DNA of 64,000 nt from Lysinibacillus mangiferihumi (GCF_003049665.1 NZ_PYWM01000011.1:1-64000); one strand, 5' to 3'; numbered from the stretch's first letter, positions 43,581-52,807 are shown. The notes: a model not told the origin generated them from the letters alone. Made by a program: numbers and translations.

Positions 43581-44090
43581 TCAAAATGGAGGGTGATAGG
43601 GGGCATCATGGCTAAGTTGCTTGCGTTCTTCCATATAATGTTTATAGAGCATAGAAGCATTAACAAATTGTTTACTAATCGAGCCATATTTAATAGGGAG
43701 CTCGATTTTCATACCATTTTTCAACGTAATAATACAACCATCATTGCTTGGTGAAATATTTGAAATGGCATGGAGTCCAATCCAAATATTATGTATAGAG
43801 TTTGGGGAGTAGGTCGGCAAAAAAATGCAAGGAAAGCCATAATCATAAGCAACAACAATTGGCAGTTTATGTTGATTGCCAAAAAAACGTTTCGCAGAAA
43901 TTTTTGCTGCTTCATACGTTGTGCCCAATGAAATGCATGACTTTCGTAAAACATGCAAAGGCTTGCGTGTCACAATTAGCTCATTATGCTTGTCGATGAC
44001 CCTAGTGAAAATTTTAGATTCATGTTGAATAGGTTGTAATAAATAAGTATTAAAAGACATTAAATAACCATTTACATAATTTGTGGACAT
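43581..44090 (-). CDS. ComK family protein (second copy)
   Basis: About 169 aa and clearly homologous to the ComK at 41250: the ISLGTTYEAAKISAKRFFGN segment, IFLPTYSPNSIHNIWIGLHA, and ITLKNGMKIELPIKYGSISK before the last helix. The C-terminus is shorter than in the first copy. Two ComK paralogues also occur in Staphylococcus. ATG 44090 is the only good start, with AAGGAGG 12 nt upstream; the frame runs back to 44141 without a site. It faces prfB and diverges from the IDEAL-domain gene. Confidence 0.85.
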   Translation of the reverse strand: MSTNYVNGYLMSFNTYLLQPIQHESKIFTRVIDKHNELIVTRKPLHVLRKSCISLGTTYEAAKISAKRFFGNQHKLPIVVAYDYGFPCIFLPTYSPNSIHNIWIGLHAISNISPSNDGCIITLKNGMKIELPIKYGSISKQFVNASMLYKHYMEERKQLSHDAPYHPPF

Positions 44091-44321
44091 ATATATGTAA
44101 CGCCTCCTTAAGGGAATATTTATTTGTAGTGTAAATGACAAAGACGAATACTGAAAATATAGATAAAAAACGAAAATATCTAGAAATCGATACTATTTCT
44201 TTAGAAATTTGCTTAAAAATACGCTATAATTCTAATAAATGATAGTTGATTTTATTTTGTTTAGCGTTGCAATTTGGTCTGAATTTTCTTATAATTTAGA
44301 AAAGGATCGAGGTGGAGATCG

Positions 44322-44564
44322 TTGGATAAATATTATTCGTACACAGATTTTCTAAAAGCCGTTGGTCAGTCAAAAAAAGTTGATGAGGCAGAGAAATTAT
44401 TGAACGAGATTTATTTAGATTTATTTTTAAATCATATCCAGCGTATGCATCGTGAGGAACAGCTAATGGTTCTGATAGATAGAACACTCGATGAACGAGA
44501 TGAAAAGGCGTTTCATCTATACGCGGCTGAACTAGAGGCATTACACAAAATAGCAAGTGAATAA
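44322..44564 (+). CDS. IDEAL-domain protein next to the second comK
   Basis: 80-aa helical protein with an IDEAL domain (named for the short motif, here LIDRTLDERDEKAFHLYAAEL) in the C-terminal half. Small IDEAL-domain proteins occur near comK in other Bacilli (yhzC region, from memory), so a link with ComK control is plausible. TTG start 44322 with GAGGTGGAG 4-5 nt upstream. Divergent from comK copy 2; own terminator. Confidence 0.8.
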   Translation: MDKYYSYTDFLKAVGQSKKVDEAEKLLNEIYLDLFLNHIQRMHREEQLMVLIDRTLDERDEKAFHLYAAELEALHKIASE

Positions 44565-44574
44565 TACGATAAGA

Positions 44575-44607
44575 CCGCTCTCCGTTACGGGGGAGCGGAT
44601 TTTTTTG
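44575..44607 (+). terminator. Terminator of the IDEAL-domain gene
   Basis: CCGCTCTCC / GGGGAGCGG, then ATTTTTTT. Confidence 0.85.
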
Positions 44608-44675
44608 TCTGCAATGAAATAGAAAGTGCCTTATTGCATTAATAGGGCTTAATAATGTGGATTTAAAATAAAGTC

Positions 44676-44750
44676 GCGATGTTTGTAAAAAAGATGCGAT
44701 GTTTTTAACAAAGTCACGACGTATATAAAAATGTTGCGAGGTTCCGTTCT
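44676..44750. repeat. Degenerate 20-bp tandem array (4 units)
   Basis: GCGATGTTT-like cores begin at 44676, 44696, 44716 (ACGACGTAT) and 44736 (GCGAGGTTC), exactly every 20 bases, with A-rich second halves. As with the 21-bp arrays, it lies shortly after a terminator. Confidence 0.6.
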
Positions 44751-45345
44751 CTTTGGATACCCCTTTATCTAAAGGAGTGTTTTATCGTGAAAATGGAATA
44801 GTAACACTTTTGACCAACTTTTTAAGGGGTCCTTTAAAGCATAAGGGACGGACAGGTTACTTGACATGAAAGCCTCTCAATCGGCATGATTAGTTGCGCC
44901 AAGAATCCAGCTAAAAAGTGCTGGATTAGCCAAACGAAGCTAGCATACTCATTTATATTTGATGGAAGTAGAATCAAAGGAACAATTGAGTACTGATGGT
45001 AATGGTATTTGTGAAAGAGTATTTAAACTATAGAAGCATTCAAGAAGGATGAGGTATAGTTATATATTCGAATATGCTTATTTTTTGAGGAAAATTAAAT
45101 ATTATGTTGATCCTGAATCTTATTGGTATTAAGAAAAAATTTATCTAAGTGAATCAATTCCATAATTCAATTTCCCATTAATGAGTTTCAGTTCCTGATT
45201 AAAATCAAATAAAACGAACGATATATTATTATAGTTATTTTTATAACGCATTGTTCGTATTTTTTAATCGTAGAGGCATTTAATTTAAATATTTTTTGTA
45301 ACGTAATTAAATTCTAGGAGTTATATAAGTGAAGGGGGGAAAGAG
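44751..45345. other. Gene-free stretch with a hairpin
   Basis: No credible gene. ATCCAGC / GCTGGAT with an 8-nt loop lies near 44916-44937, inside a denser, less AT-rich block at 44820-44960 that looks structured but fits no riboswitch I can name. The right part is AT-rich leader of the sigma factor gene. Confidence 0.4.
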
Positions 45346-45840
45346 ATGGACTTTGAGGAAATCTATAGCGAGTACTTTAAAGAAGTTTATTTGTTTATTA
45401 AATCATTAAGTCGAGATGAGTGTATAGCTGAAGAAATTACGCAAGAGGCATTTTTTAAAGCGTTAAAATCAATTGAAAAATTTGATGGTTCTAAAGATAT
45501 TAGAGCGTGGCTTTTTACAATTGCCAAAAATACATATTTCTCTCATTACAAAGGAAAAAAGATGCAAATAGATTTAGATGTTATAGAAGAACCAAGTACA
45601 GGAGTTCAACTTATAAATCATTTGATGAATGAAGAAGATGCCTTTGCTGTTCATCAGTTTCTTCACTTGATGGGCGAGCCATATAAGGAAGTCTTTTCAC
45701 TTCGCACTTTTGGCGAATTACCATTTGAGAAAATAGGGAGGCTCTTTGGAAAAAGCGCAGGGTGGGCAAGGGTGACCTTTTACAGAGCGAGAAAGCAAAT
45801 TATGGAGTATATGGAGGGAATGAACCATGAAAAAGATTAA
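45346..45840 (+). CDS. ECF RNA polymerase sigma factor
   Basis: 164-aa group IV sigma factor. Region 2 is about 8-75 (EIYSEYFKEVYLFIKSLSRD, EITQEAFFKALKSIEKF, IRAWLFTIAKNTYFSHYK). Region 4 is about 110-155, with helix-turn-helix LPFEKIGRLFGKSAGWARVTFYRARKQI, cut. Overlaps by 14 bp the zinc anti-sigma gene. Regulon unknown; envelope stress is typical of the class. Confidence 0.9.
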   Translation: MDFEEIYSEYFKEVYLFIKSLSRDECIAEEITQEAFFKALKSIEKFDGSKDIRAWLFTIAKNTYFSHYKGKKMQIDLDVIEEPSTGVQLINHLMNEEDAFAVHQFLHLMGEPYKEVFSLRTFGELPFEKIGRLFGKSAGWARVTFYRARKQIMEYMEGMNHEKD

Positions 45841-46486
45841 ATGCACAATCATTCAAGATGTTTTACCCCTTTATATTGACGAAGTAGTTAGTCAAGATAC
45901 AAAAGAAATGGTAGACGAACATTTACAGTCTTGTGATAAGTGTCAAAAGGAATATGAGTCCATGAAACAAGATCTTTATATTCCAGTAGAAAATAAAGAC
46001 TCTCTTTTTAATAATATAAGTAAAAAATGGCGTAAGAAAAAAGTAATAGTATCAATTATTTCCATTTTAGTGACGGCAATTATTTTAATAGGGGTATTTT
46101 TGTATGTTTTTTATTATGAAACGGTTATTCCTTATTCGGAGGATTTAATTAAAATTGAAAGACAAGATGATAATCAATTGGTTTCTCATTATTTTGGTGA
46201 AAGCTATGCTGGTTTTAATGGGACGCATCCTATGCCACTTGAGATTGATGGAGAGAAGAAGAATGTGAGTTTTATTTTTTATACAAAAACCGTTGTTGAT
46301 TCTCCTTCAAGCAACCTTATTAATAATAAAAAAAGTCTTAATGAACAAGAATATATCTTTGAACTTCCTGAAAGTGAGAAAATTGACATGGTGTATTATG
46401 TGGATTTTGATGTAGAAAAAATCACTGATGGAAAAGATTCATGGAATTCAATCTTAAAACGAGCTGTATTGATTTGGGAGAAGTAA
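45827..46486 (+). CDS. Membrane anti-sigma factor with zinc-finger (zf-HC2) domain
   Basis: 219 aa. The N-terminal zf-HC2-like domain has C6, H33-type and CxxC elements (DEHLQSCDKCQKEY). One membrane segment is about 75-96 (VIVSIISILVTAIILIGVFL). The extracytoplasmic part of about 120 residues probably senses the signal. It holds the preceding ECF sigma inactive. A strong terminator follows. Confidence 0.88.
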   Translation: MKKIKCTIIQDVLPLYIDEVVSQDTKEMVDEHLQSCDKCQKEYESMKQDLYIPVENKDSLFNNISKKWRKKKVIVSIISILVTAIILIGVFLYVFYYETVIPYSEDLIKIERQDDNQLVSHYFGESYAGFNGTHPMPLEIDGEKKNVSFIFYTKTVVDSPSSNLINNKKSLNEQEYIFELPESEKIDMVYYVDFDVEKITDGKDSWNSILKRAVLIWEK

Positions 46487-46490
46487 TAAT

Positions 46491-46525
46491 AAGGCGCTTT
46501 CCTGGAAAAAGGAAAGCGCTTTTTT
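46491..46525 (+). terminator. Terminator of the first ECF operon
   Basis: AAGGCGCTTTCC / GGAAAGCGCTT with an 8-nt loop, then TTTT. The right half of the dispersed repeat (ATTAAAGGACCATTTAATTGAATAA type) follows at once, 46526-46552. Confidence 0.85.
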
Positions 46526-46699
46526 CATTAAAGGACCATTTAATTGAATAAACGTCGTTAAAGATATACGGTGGATCTCATTTTAATAATCTGGTTATAT
46601 TGTGAAGTAATGTAATTAAACTGTCGTAGCAGTTTAATTAAGAAGGATAATGAAATAATAGAAAGAATTAGTTAACTATATTGAAAATGAGGTGACTAA

Positions 46700-47227
46700 A
46701 TGAGTTTAGGATTAAAACGAGATGAGGTCAGGTTAGAAGCACATTATGATGATTGGGGAAAAGAATTTCTTAGGGTGAAAAAGGAAATTCTAAATTTAAC
46801 ATCCATTCAAGAAAATAGAATTGAACACATTGGTAGTACAGCCATTAAGAATATTGTTGCTAAGCCAATATTAGATTTAGTCGTTGGTGTTGACGATATT
46901 GAAAATGTTGATAAATCATTTTTTCAAGGGTTAAAGGAAGCTGGTTTTTTAAAACTCAAAGTGGAACGTCCGAATGAAATTGTGCTTGCTAAGTTTACTG
47001 ATGATACTTACGAGGAAAAGACACACTTTATTCACTTAGTAGAATATGACAAAGAAATCTGGAAAAATTTAATCTTCTTTAGGAACTACTTAAACTCAAA
47101 CGAAACAGCAAGGGAACAGTATAGAGAACTAAAAATGAAATTTCTTGAAGAGAAAAATGGTGGAATAAATGAATACACAGACTATAAGGAACAATTCGTA
47201 AAAGAGATCTATGAGAAAAGAAAATAA
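46700..47227 (+). CDS. GrpB family (nucleotidyltransferase-fold) protein
   Basis: 175-aa protein of the GrpB/DUF208-like family related to nucleotidyltransferases. Diagnostic: IEHIGSTAIKNIVAKPILDLVVGV, shown in part (GS motif and DxD-like strand), and THFIHLVEYD. Some members are fused to dephospho-CoA kinase; the substrate of stand-alone forms is unknown. Ribosome site GAGGTG. Confidence 0.88.
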   Translation: MSLGLKRDEVRLEAHYDDWGKEFLRVKKEILNLTSIQENRIEHIGSTAIKNIVAKPILDLVVGVDDIENVDKSFFQGLKEAGFLKLKVERPNEIVLAKFTDDTYEEKTHFIHLVEYDKEIWKNLIFFRNYLNSNETAREQYRELKMKFLEEKNGGINEYTDYKEQFVKEIYEKRK

Positions 47228-47287
47228 TTTCTTATTGAGCTTACGGGATGCTTTTACATTAACAAGTAAAAGGTCACTTACTTAATA

Positions 47288-47316
47288 TTCAACAATCGGG
47301 CGCGATTGTGGAACAA
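47288..47316 (+). repeat. Dispersed repeat, left half
   Basis: TTCAACAATCGGGCGCGATT-type sequence, one of about ten partial or full copies between 46.5 and 58 kb. See the full copy at 54525. No right half follows within 75 bp here. Confidence 0.7.
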
Positions 47317-47331
47317 CATAGAAATGACTTA

Positions 47332-47373
47332 AAAAGACTCTCCTATGATGACCTTTTTAGAAGAGAGTCTTTT
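47332..47373. terminator. Hairpin in the GrpB-LysR gap
   Basis: AAAAGACTCTC / GAGAGTCTTTT with a 20-nt loop and flanking A and T runs, usable on both strands between two convergent genes. Confidence 0.65.
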
Positions 47374-47556
47374 AATTTATCTGGGAATAGTGGTTGGTGA
47401 AGTTTTTCTAAGCAAAATTTATTCAAAACGACAAAATTAAATTAATCTACTTTTTTCAGTATAACTCCTTCCAACAGTGAATGAAAGTTAAGACGCTTTA
47501 TACATCCCCTGTCAAAAGGCACTTAAACTTAAGAGGAGAATTCATTTTTTACAGTA

Positions 47557-48435
47557 TTATTGAAAGTGATTTCGTATATAGATTAAAAATGGTTGTATGT
47601 GTTCTTGATTACTTTTATAACTTATATAAATATTTATTTTATAAAGTGAGGCTATGACTCCAATATCTAACACGTTCAATTGTTCTTCTGCAATTTCTGA
47701 AGATACCTGAAATTCTGGCAATATTCCTATCCCAATATTTTCTTTAATCAATCTTATTGCAAAAATACTATCTTTCACATGTTTGAATTGCTTAATTCTA
47801 TATTCTTTCCCTAACCATTCCATAATAGGTACATGTTCATCTAGATAACCAATATATAAAGGATAGGAATCAAATATGTTCTTTAATTGTTGATCAAATG
47901 TAGCCCCAACTAATTGTGTATTTGATGAATAAATAAGCTTTGCGGGTTCGCTTAAAATTTGCTCCGAATGTAGCCCTTTTGATTTTGTTCGGTTTAAACT
48001 AATCGCTATATCTACTTGTTCATTTTTTAGTAACTCATCTAAATGGTTTGTTTCCTGCATCCTAATTTCAATTTCATATTGTGGGTTTGCATACATAAAA
48101 TTATGCACAACTTTTAATATATTTGAAGAAGTTAAAGATGAGGAAAGAGCTATTACTACTCGTACCTTCTTATTATTAGAGAAGGATTTAATCATTCTTC
48201 TATCTTCCTCCACTTGTGCCAATAATTTCTTACCCATCATATAGTACTGTTTTCCAATTTCAGTCATTGTTATTTTAGTATGTTCACGTTTAAATAACTG
48301 GACTTGTAGCTCTTTTTCTAAAGCTTTTATATGTACAGTAATGCTAGGCTGCGAAATAAATAATTTTTCTGCTGCAGCACGAAAACTACCTTCTTCATAG
48401 ACAGTTATAAAGGTTTTAACCCATTTCAAATCCAT
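47557..48435 (-). CDS. LysR family transcriptional regulator
   Basis: 292 aa. N-terminal winged helix (LKWVKTFITVYEEGSFRAAA, EKLFISQPSITVHIKALEKEL) and C-terminal effector domain of periplasmic-binding-protein type. Divergent from the DUF2332 gene 111 bp away and may control it. The effector is unknown. Confidence 0.92.
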   Translation of the reverse strand: MDLKWVKTFITVYEEGSFRAAAEKLFISQPSITVHIKALEKELQVQLFKREHTKITMTEIGKQYYMMGKKLLAQVEEDRRMIKSFSNNKKVRVVIALSSSLTSSNILKVVHNFMYANPQYEIEIRMQETNHLDELLKNEQVDIAISLNRTKSKGLHSEQILSEPAKLIYSSNTQLVGATFDQQLKNIFDSYPLYIGYLDEHVPIMEWLGKEYRIKQFKHVKDSIFAIRLIKENIGIGILPEFQVSSEIAEEQLNVLDIGVIASLYKINIYISYKSNQEHIQPFLIYIRNHFQ

Positions 48436-48546
48436 ATCTGACCCTCTTTTGATTACTATTTTTAATCAATATTATTAATTTTTATTAATTTATTTAATTT
48501 TTGTACAATTATACAATAAAATCATCAAATGAGATGAGGTGTATTG

Positions 48547-49557
48547 ATGGAAAAATTAATTTTAACATTTCAACGTTTTGCTCACTATGAAGCAAAAGGA
48601 AAAAGCCCCCTTTATGAGTATTGGTGCAATAAAATTATTTCTCATGAACCATTATTAAATTTAATCAAAAACATTCCAACATCGCAGCCAAAGCCCAATC
48701 TATTTTTTGCATCTGTTCAGTATTTAAGTATGAAAAATCCCTGTCTATTATCAGTCGTTTTTGAGGAACCTGAACATGTCGATTTTGAAAAAAGCTTTCA
48801 ATTACTTGTTCGATTTTGTATGGAGCATCAACAAGAACTAATCGAATTGTTTCAAACTAAACTCGTTCAAACAAACGAAGTGCAGCGTGCAAGCTATCTT
48901 TATCCTATTTTTTCAGAAATTGCATCAGCAGTTAATAAGCCATTGACTCTTATTGAAATTGGGACAAGTGCTGGTCTATTGTTAAATTTAGATTACTATC
49001 ATTATGAAGTTAAGCAAAATCCATCTATTTATTTTGGGAATGCAAACAGTCCATTAACACTACAAGCTGAAAATTTAGGTCAGCCCCTTTTCAAATTAGA
49101 AAAACCGATTATTCAAATGCGAATGGGTATTGATTTAAACATTATAGACCTAGAAGATGAAGAACAATATCAATGGTTAAAATGCCTTATTTGGCCTGAG
49201 CTAAAACACCGAAAAACAAATTTAGAAATAGTACGTCAAATACATCAACAATGTCCAAAGAAATTACTAGCTGGTGATTTCAGAGAAATACTTCCAAGTG
49301 TCTTAAAAAACGACATGTACAAAGATAGTCAAATTGTTATTTTTCATACGCATGTTGCCAATCAATTTTCAATCCAATTAAAGGATGATTTAATGCAATT
49401 GCTTAACCAGATAAGCACGAAACAATCTATCTATCATGTTTACAATAATATGTTTGATGCCAATTTACACGTGGATTTGATAGAAAACAGTATTACAACA
49501 TCTACCAGAACATTGAAAAATACAGATGGTCATGGAAATTATTTTTATTGGGAGTAA
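48547..49557 (+). CDS. DUF2332 family protein
   Basis: About 336 aa, cytosolic. FAHYEAKGKSPLYEYWC at the start and LTLIEIGTSAGLLLNLDYY near residue 145 are typical of DUF2332, which looks like a SAM-methyltransferase-like fold (LIEIGTSAG as motif I). Activity unknown. Starts at ATG 48547 with GAGATGAGG upstream. Divergent LysR gene may control it. Confidence 0.85.
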   Translation: MEKLILTFQRFAHYEAKGKSPLYEYWCNKIISHEPLLNLIKNIPTSQPKPNLFFASVQYLSMKNPCLLSVVFEEPEHVDFEKSFQLLVRFCMEHQQELIELFQTKLVQTNEVQRASYLYPIFSEIASAVNKPLTLIEIGTSAGLLLNLDYYHYEVKQNPSIYFGNANSPLTLQAENLGQPLFKLEKPIIQMRMGIDLNIIDLEDEEQYQWLKCLIWPELKHRKTNLEIVRQIHQQCPKKLLAGDFREILPSVLKNDMYKDSQIVIFHTHVANQFSIQLKDDLMQLLNQISTKQSIYHVYNNMFDANLHVDLIENSITTSTRTLKNTDGHGNYFYWE

Positions 49558-49588
49558 GTGAGTGAATTAAACAAAGGGGGAATTAAAG

Positions 49589-49750
49589 TTGTTAAGAACT
49601 TTGCAAAAAACAGGTTGGTTACGTTTAAATGCTATTTTGGAAAAATCTACAAAAGGAAACATCGGCAACTTATAGAAAAATTCCCATGTTCGACATCAAA
49701 CAATGAAACCATATGAAGCTTATAGCCAAATTCGTCGCAATAAGTATTAG
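49589..49750 (+). pseudogene. Small frame interrupted by TAG
   Basis: A TTG start with AAAGGGGG upstream opens a frame (LRTLQKTGWLRLNAILEKST, cut) that meets TAG at 49673-49675, then continues in the same frame with protein-like sequence (KPYEAYSQIRRNKY) to a second TAG at 49748-49750. Likely a small gene broken by one base change; family not recognised. The rest of the gap to 50041 holds a stray right half of the dispersed repeat near 49883. Confidence 0.35.
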
Positions 49751-50040
49751 TATATAGAGAGAATTTATTAGCCCTATAAATCAGCATTTTTATTCGTTCC
49801 TAAACTTCAACTAACAGAAGCTTTTATTCAAAAAAAAATCTCCGAAAATTGGAATATTTTTAAATAAGGAAATTACTTTTTTTATTAAAGGTCCATTTTA
49901 TGAAATAAGAGAGTTTTATTTTTGGAAATAATTAACGGGTTAATTATGGTATATTAAGCTTAATTCGCCCTTAATAAAGGAGTGCAAAATTTGATCATCT
50001 TTTTTGAGGAGTATATAAATAGGAATGAGAGTAATTATAA

Positions 50041-50502
50041 ATGGAATACTATAAATATCTTAGGCAATATGTAGGTCATAGACCAATTATTTTACCAGGT
50101 TCTGTAGTTATCATTTTAAATGAACAAAATGAAGTGTTATTGCAAAAACGACACGATGGATATTGGGGATTACCAGGTGGTTTAATGGATTTAGGAGAAA
50201 GTTTTGAAGAAGTAGCTAAAAGAGAGGTTTTTGAAGAAACAGGATTAGTAGTCGAAAACTTAAAATTACTTAATGTATTCTCTGGTTCTAAATATTATTT
50301 AAAAGTTCCAAACGGTGACGAATTATATTCAGTAACAGCAGTTTATTATACTAGAGATGTAAGTGGGGATATGAAGATTGACTATAGCGAATCTGAAAAA
50401 ATGCAGTATTTTTCAATAAATAATTTGCCAAATGAATTAACTGATGAGTATAGAGGTTTTATTGAACAATATTTAGATTGTAAAAATATGTACTTAAAGT
50501 AG
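50041..50502 (+). CDS. Nudix hydrolase
   Basis: 153-aa Nudix family pyrophosphohydrolase. The Nudix box GGLMDLGESFEEVAKREVFEETG (quoted in part: GX5EX7REUXEEXG) is intact. Substrate likely a nucleoside diphosphate derivative but not predictable; such proteins are often cluster-free in Bacilli. Single gene. Confidence 0.93.
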   Translation: MEYYKYLRQYVGHRPIILPGSVVIILNEQNEVLLQKRHDGYWGLPGGLMDLGESFEEVAKREVFEETGLVVENLKLLNVFSGSKYYLKVPNGDELYSVTAVYYTRDVSGDMKIDYSESEKMQYFSINNLPNELTDEYRGFIEQYLDCKNMYLK

Positions 50503-50560
50503 CGAGTATGTTCAATAAGAAATAATTGATTGGGGGTGAAATCCTATTTTAGTTATTCCG

Positions 50561-50584
50561 TTAAAGGGCCATTTAATTGAATAA
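50561..50584. repeat. Dispersed repeat, right half
   Basis: TTAAAGGGCCATTTAATTGA and following ATAA, the right end of the repeat described at 54525, with no left half beside it. Confidence 0.65.
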
Positions 50585-50671
50585 GTTTACAAACAAAGCT
50601 AGTTTTTTTATGTTAATGTTAGTATTAGGTTATAAAAATACTAAACAATGGTTATAGTGGGAGAGATTGAG

Positions 50672-51244
50672 ATGATCTATTTGAAGAAAGCAATGACACT
50701 TCTGGCCTGCATTTTTCTTGGTATTTTTATAATAGGCTCTTTTCCCTCGATTACAAGTGCTTGTTCGTGTGCAAATTTACCAAGTGTAGAAGAAGAATTT
50801 GAACGGTCAAAAGCCGTATTTAGTGGGAAAGTTGTTGATATAAAAGAAAAACAAAGTTTAAAAGGATATCAATCTAAATCAGTTCTTTTTGAGGTAACGA
50901 ACACCTGGAAGGGTGTTGAACAATCACAAATTATCATTACCACTGGTCAAGGTGGTGGAGATTGTGGATATAATTTTATAAAGGGAGAAGAATATTTGGT
51001 TTATGCTGACGAATCAATTATGTACGGGGGAAAATCACTTGTATCAGTCATTTGTGATCGTACTGATATGTTGAGTTCTTCACAAGAGGATTTGGAGGTG
51101 CTTGGAGAAGGACAGCCCCCGATTGAAGAAGTTAATTTAAGTGGTAAACATAATAGAAATCAACTATATATTTGGGCTACAGTGGCAGTAATCATTGGCA
51201 TTGTTGTGTTTTTCATTTTAAATAAAAGAAAAAGGTTGGATTAA
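50672..51244 (+). CDS. Secreted membrane-anchored TIMP/NTR-like Cys protein
   Basis: About 190 aa. Signal peptide to about residue 28, ending ITSACSCAN; the mature N-terminus begins with a Cys-x-Cys, as in tissue-inhibitor-of-metalloproteinase-like proteins of Bacilli. VEEEFERSKAVFSGKVVDI and CGYNFIKGEEYLVYAD are typical. A C-terminal membrane helix (LYIWATVAVIIGIVVFFIL) and Arg/Lys tail. Function in bacteria unknown. ATG 50672 chosen with GGGAGAG upstream. Confidence 0.8.
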   Translation: MIYLKKAMTLLACIFLGIFIIGSFPSITSACSCANLPSVEEEFERSKAVFSGKVVDIKEKQSLKGYQSKSVLFEVTNTWKGVEQSQIIITTGQGGGDCGYNFIKGEEYLVYADESIMYGGKSLVSVICDRTDMLSSSQEDLEVLGEGQPPIEEVNLSGKHNRNQLYIWATVAVIIGIVVFFILNKRKRLD

Positions 51245-51581
51245 TGATCCGGTAGAATTAGAGTCAATAAAAATCGACTTGAATAAATAATGATTGCTCC
51301 AATTTCAATTGAAGTATGGGGTTATTCAAGAATCGGGCGCGATTGAAACATAAAATAAAAGGGATGTACATATTAGCCATGTATAATATGTAGCATCCTG
51401 ATTTTTTACGATTTAGACCTTGATAACGTATGATAACCACGATTATCTAAGGGGCCCATTAATAAAGACTAAGCATTAGAAACAAATTTTGATAAAACTA
51501 GTACTCATGGATTAAAACTGTTGAAGTCCGCACTTTTGGTTGTTTGAATGGACCTACACCACTATATACCTAAAGGAGCAA
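51245..51581. other. Gap with repeat half and hairpin
   Basis: Holds a left half of the dispersed repeat at 51322-51350 (ATTCAAGAATCGGGCGCGATT), and a hairpin near 51360-51412 (GGATGTACATATTA with TATAATATGTAGCATCC, then GATTTTTT) that looks like a terminator. No gene seen. Confidence 0.5.
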
Positions 51582-52487
51582 CTATTCTTTAGGCCCACCC
51601 TGGTGACCTGCATAGTTGCCCTCACCGGGATCAAGATCAATGACTATGCGGTGCGGAACAGCCAATGCATATTGATGCTCGCAGCGCCAACGCATCTCCT
51701 CTGTAAAACCTATCGTTTCTCCATCTGTAATAATATCACCTTGATTAAACAAATAATAAGCAAAGTTAGTCAAGCAGTCTGCAACCTCATTGGTATCCAT
51801 ATCATAGAAGTGGCATTGCACATCAGGAATGCCTAGTGCAGCAAGGCCAATGGAATCCATGAGACCTTCCCGGCGTTCACTACCAGTACCCTCAACATTG
51901 TAGAATCGAATGTTCAATGCTCCATACAACATTTCGCCCTCATCAATAGCAGCCAAAAACACGGATGGCTCGACCAACTTATTGCTTTCTCTAAAATAAA
52001 TCGCAGCGCAAGGGACCGTTTCCACTATTGCACGAAGAACATTCGTATGTAGCTCCAATCTTTTTTTGGGCTCCAGTCCAGATGCCATCATATCGACAAG
52101 TAACAACGCGTGACTACACTCTTGCAACGTTTGGCCTGCTTCATTCCAATGCCAACTTTGCTGCAAAGCTGCTTCGTAATCAGATATCGGACCTACATTT
52201 ATGCCAGTAAGCGTTGTTTGTGCAGGCAATTCTCCTTCTGCATATTTCACCATATAATTCAAATGAAAGAAGTGAAGCATTTCGCCTTTCTCATGTTGCT
52301 CATAGGGCTCCCATACTGCCAGCGGCCCACTCTTTTCATTTTGTGGTCGATCTGTTTTCCCCATGTATTGTTCTATCTTGCTGTAGAGTAGTTCGCGGTC
52401 CACTACTGGCTTTTCTTTAAACAGCAGTTCAATAGCATAAACTCTAGCAAATCCAAAGTCTTTCTCCTGCTCTATGATTTCATTCAT
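51582..52487 (-). CDS. DUF4261 family protein
   Basis: About 301 aa, soluble. A DUF4261-like domain takes the C-terminal 100 residues (LMDSIGLAALGIPDVQCHFY, EVADCLTNFAYYLFNQGD, ITDGETIGF). The function is unknown; such proteins are often encoded near polymorphic-toxin or immunity genes, but none is seen here. ATG 52487 chosen from GGAGAGTGCC upstream; GC content is visibly higher than in the neighbours, suggesting recent transfer. Confidence 0.75.
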   Translation of the reverse strand: MNEIIEQEKDFGFARVYAIELLFKEKPVVDRELLYSKIEQYMGKTDRPQNEKSGPLAVWEPYEQHEKGEMLHFFHLNYMVKYAEGELPAQTTLTGINVGPISDYEAALQQSWHWNEAGQTLQECSHALLLVDMMASGLEPKKRLELHTNVLRAIVETVPCAAIYFRESNKLVEPSVFLAAIDEGEMLYGALNIRFYNVEGTGSERREGLMDSIGLAALGIPDVQCHFYDMDTNEVADCLTNFAYYLFNQGDIITDGETIGFTEEMRWRCEHQYALAVPHRIVIDLDPGEGNYAGHQGGPKE

Positions 52488-52807
52488 TAGGCACTCTCCT
52501 TCATTCTGTATTGTTTTCTTAATCATATATTGATGTGTTCATCAACTTCATCAAGAATACACGAAAGATTACCAACCGCCCATCATACTTTTTCCCTATC
52601 ATTGCCAATTATGAGTGTCTATATGTTTTACATGAATCAATTTTTCGAAACTGGTTGGAAAACAGCATACGAGGCGTTTCGGGAAGAACTGTTGCACTTA
52701 ATTTGACAAACGATCAGATATATTACGACGCTTTGGGAATATTTTTTCTTCAGCAAGTGGAGTAGAATAGTTATAATGGGATAAATTAGAAGAAAGAAGT
52801 GTGTATT

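Noticed and set aside
43488-43754. Plus-strand frame starting at the prfB stop
   Set aside because: Overlaps a terminator and the opposite comK copy 2, which has clear homology.
44820-44960. Cyclic-di-GMP riboswitch
   Set aside because: Short resemblance (GAAAGCC and a later AGCC) without the conserved tetraloop and receptor; no fit on closer reading.
52535-52765. Plus-strand frames in the DUF4261-GNAT gap
   Set aside because: Short protein-like pieces occur (for instance MNQFFETGWKTAYEAFREE, then a stop at about 52705) but no ribosome site or recognised family; perhaps remnants.
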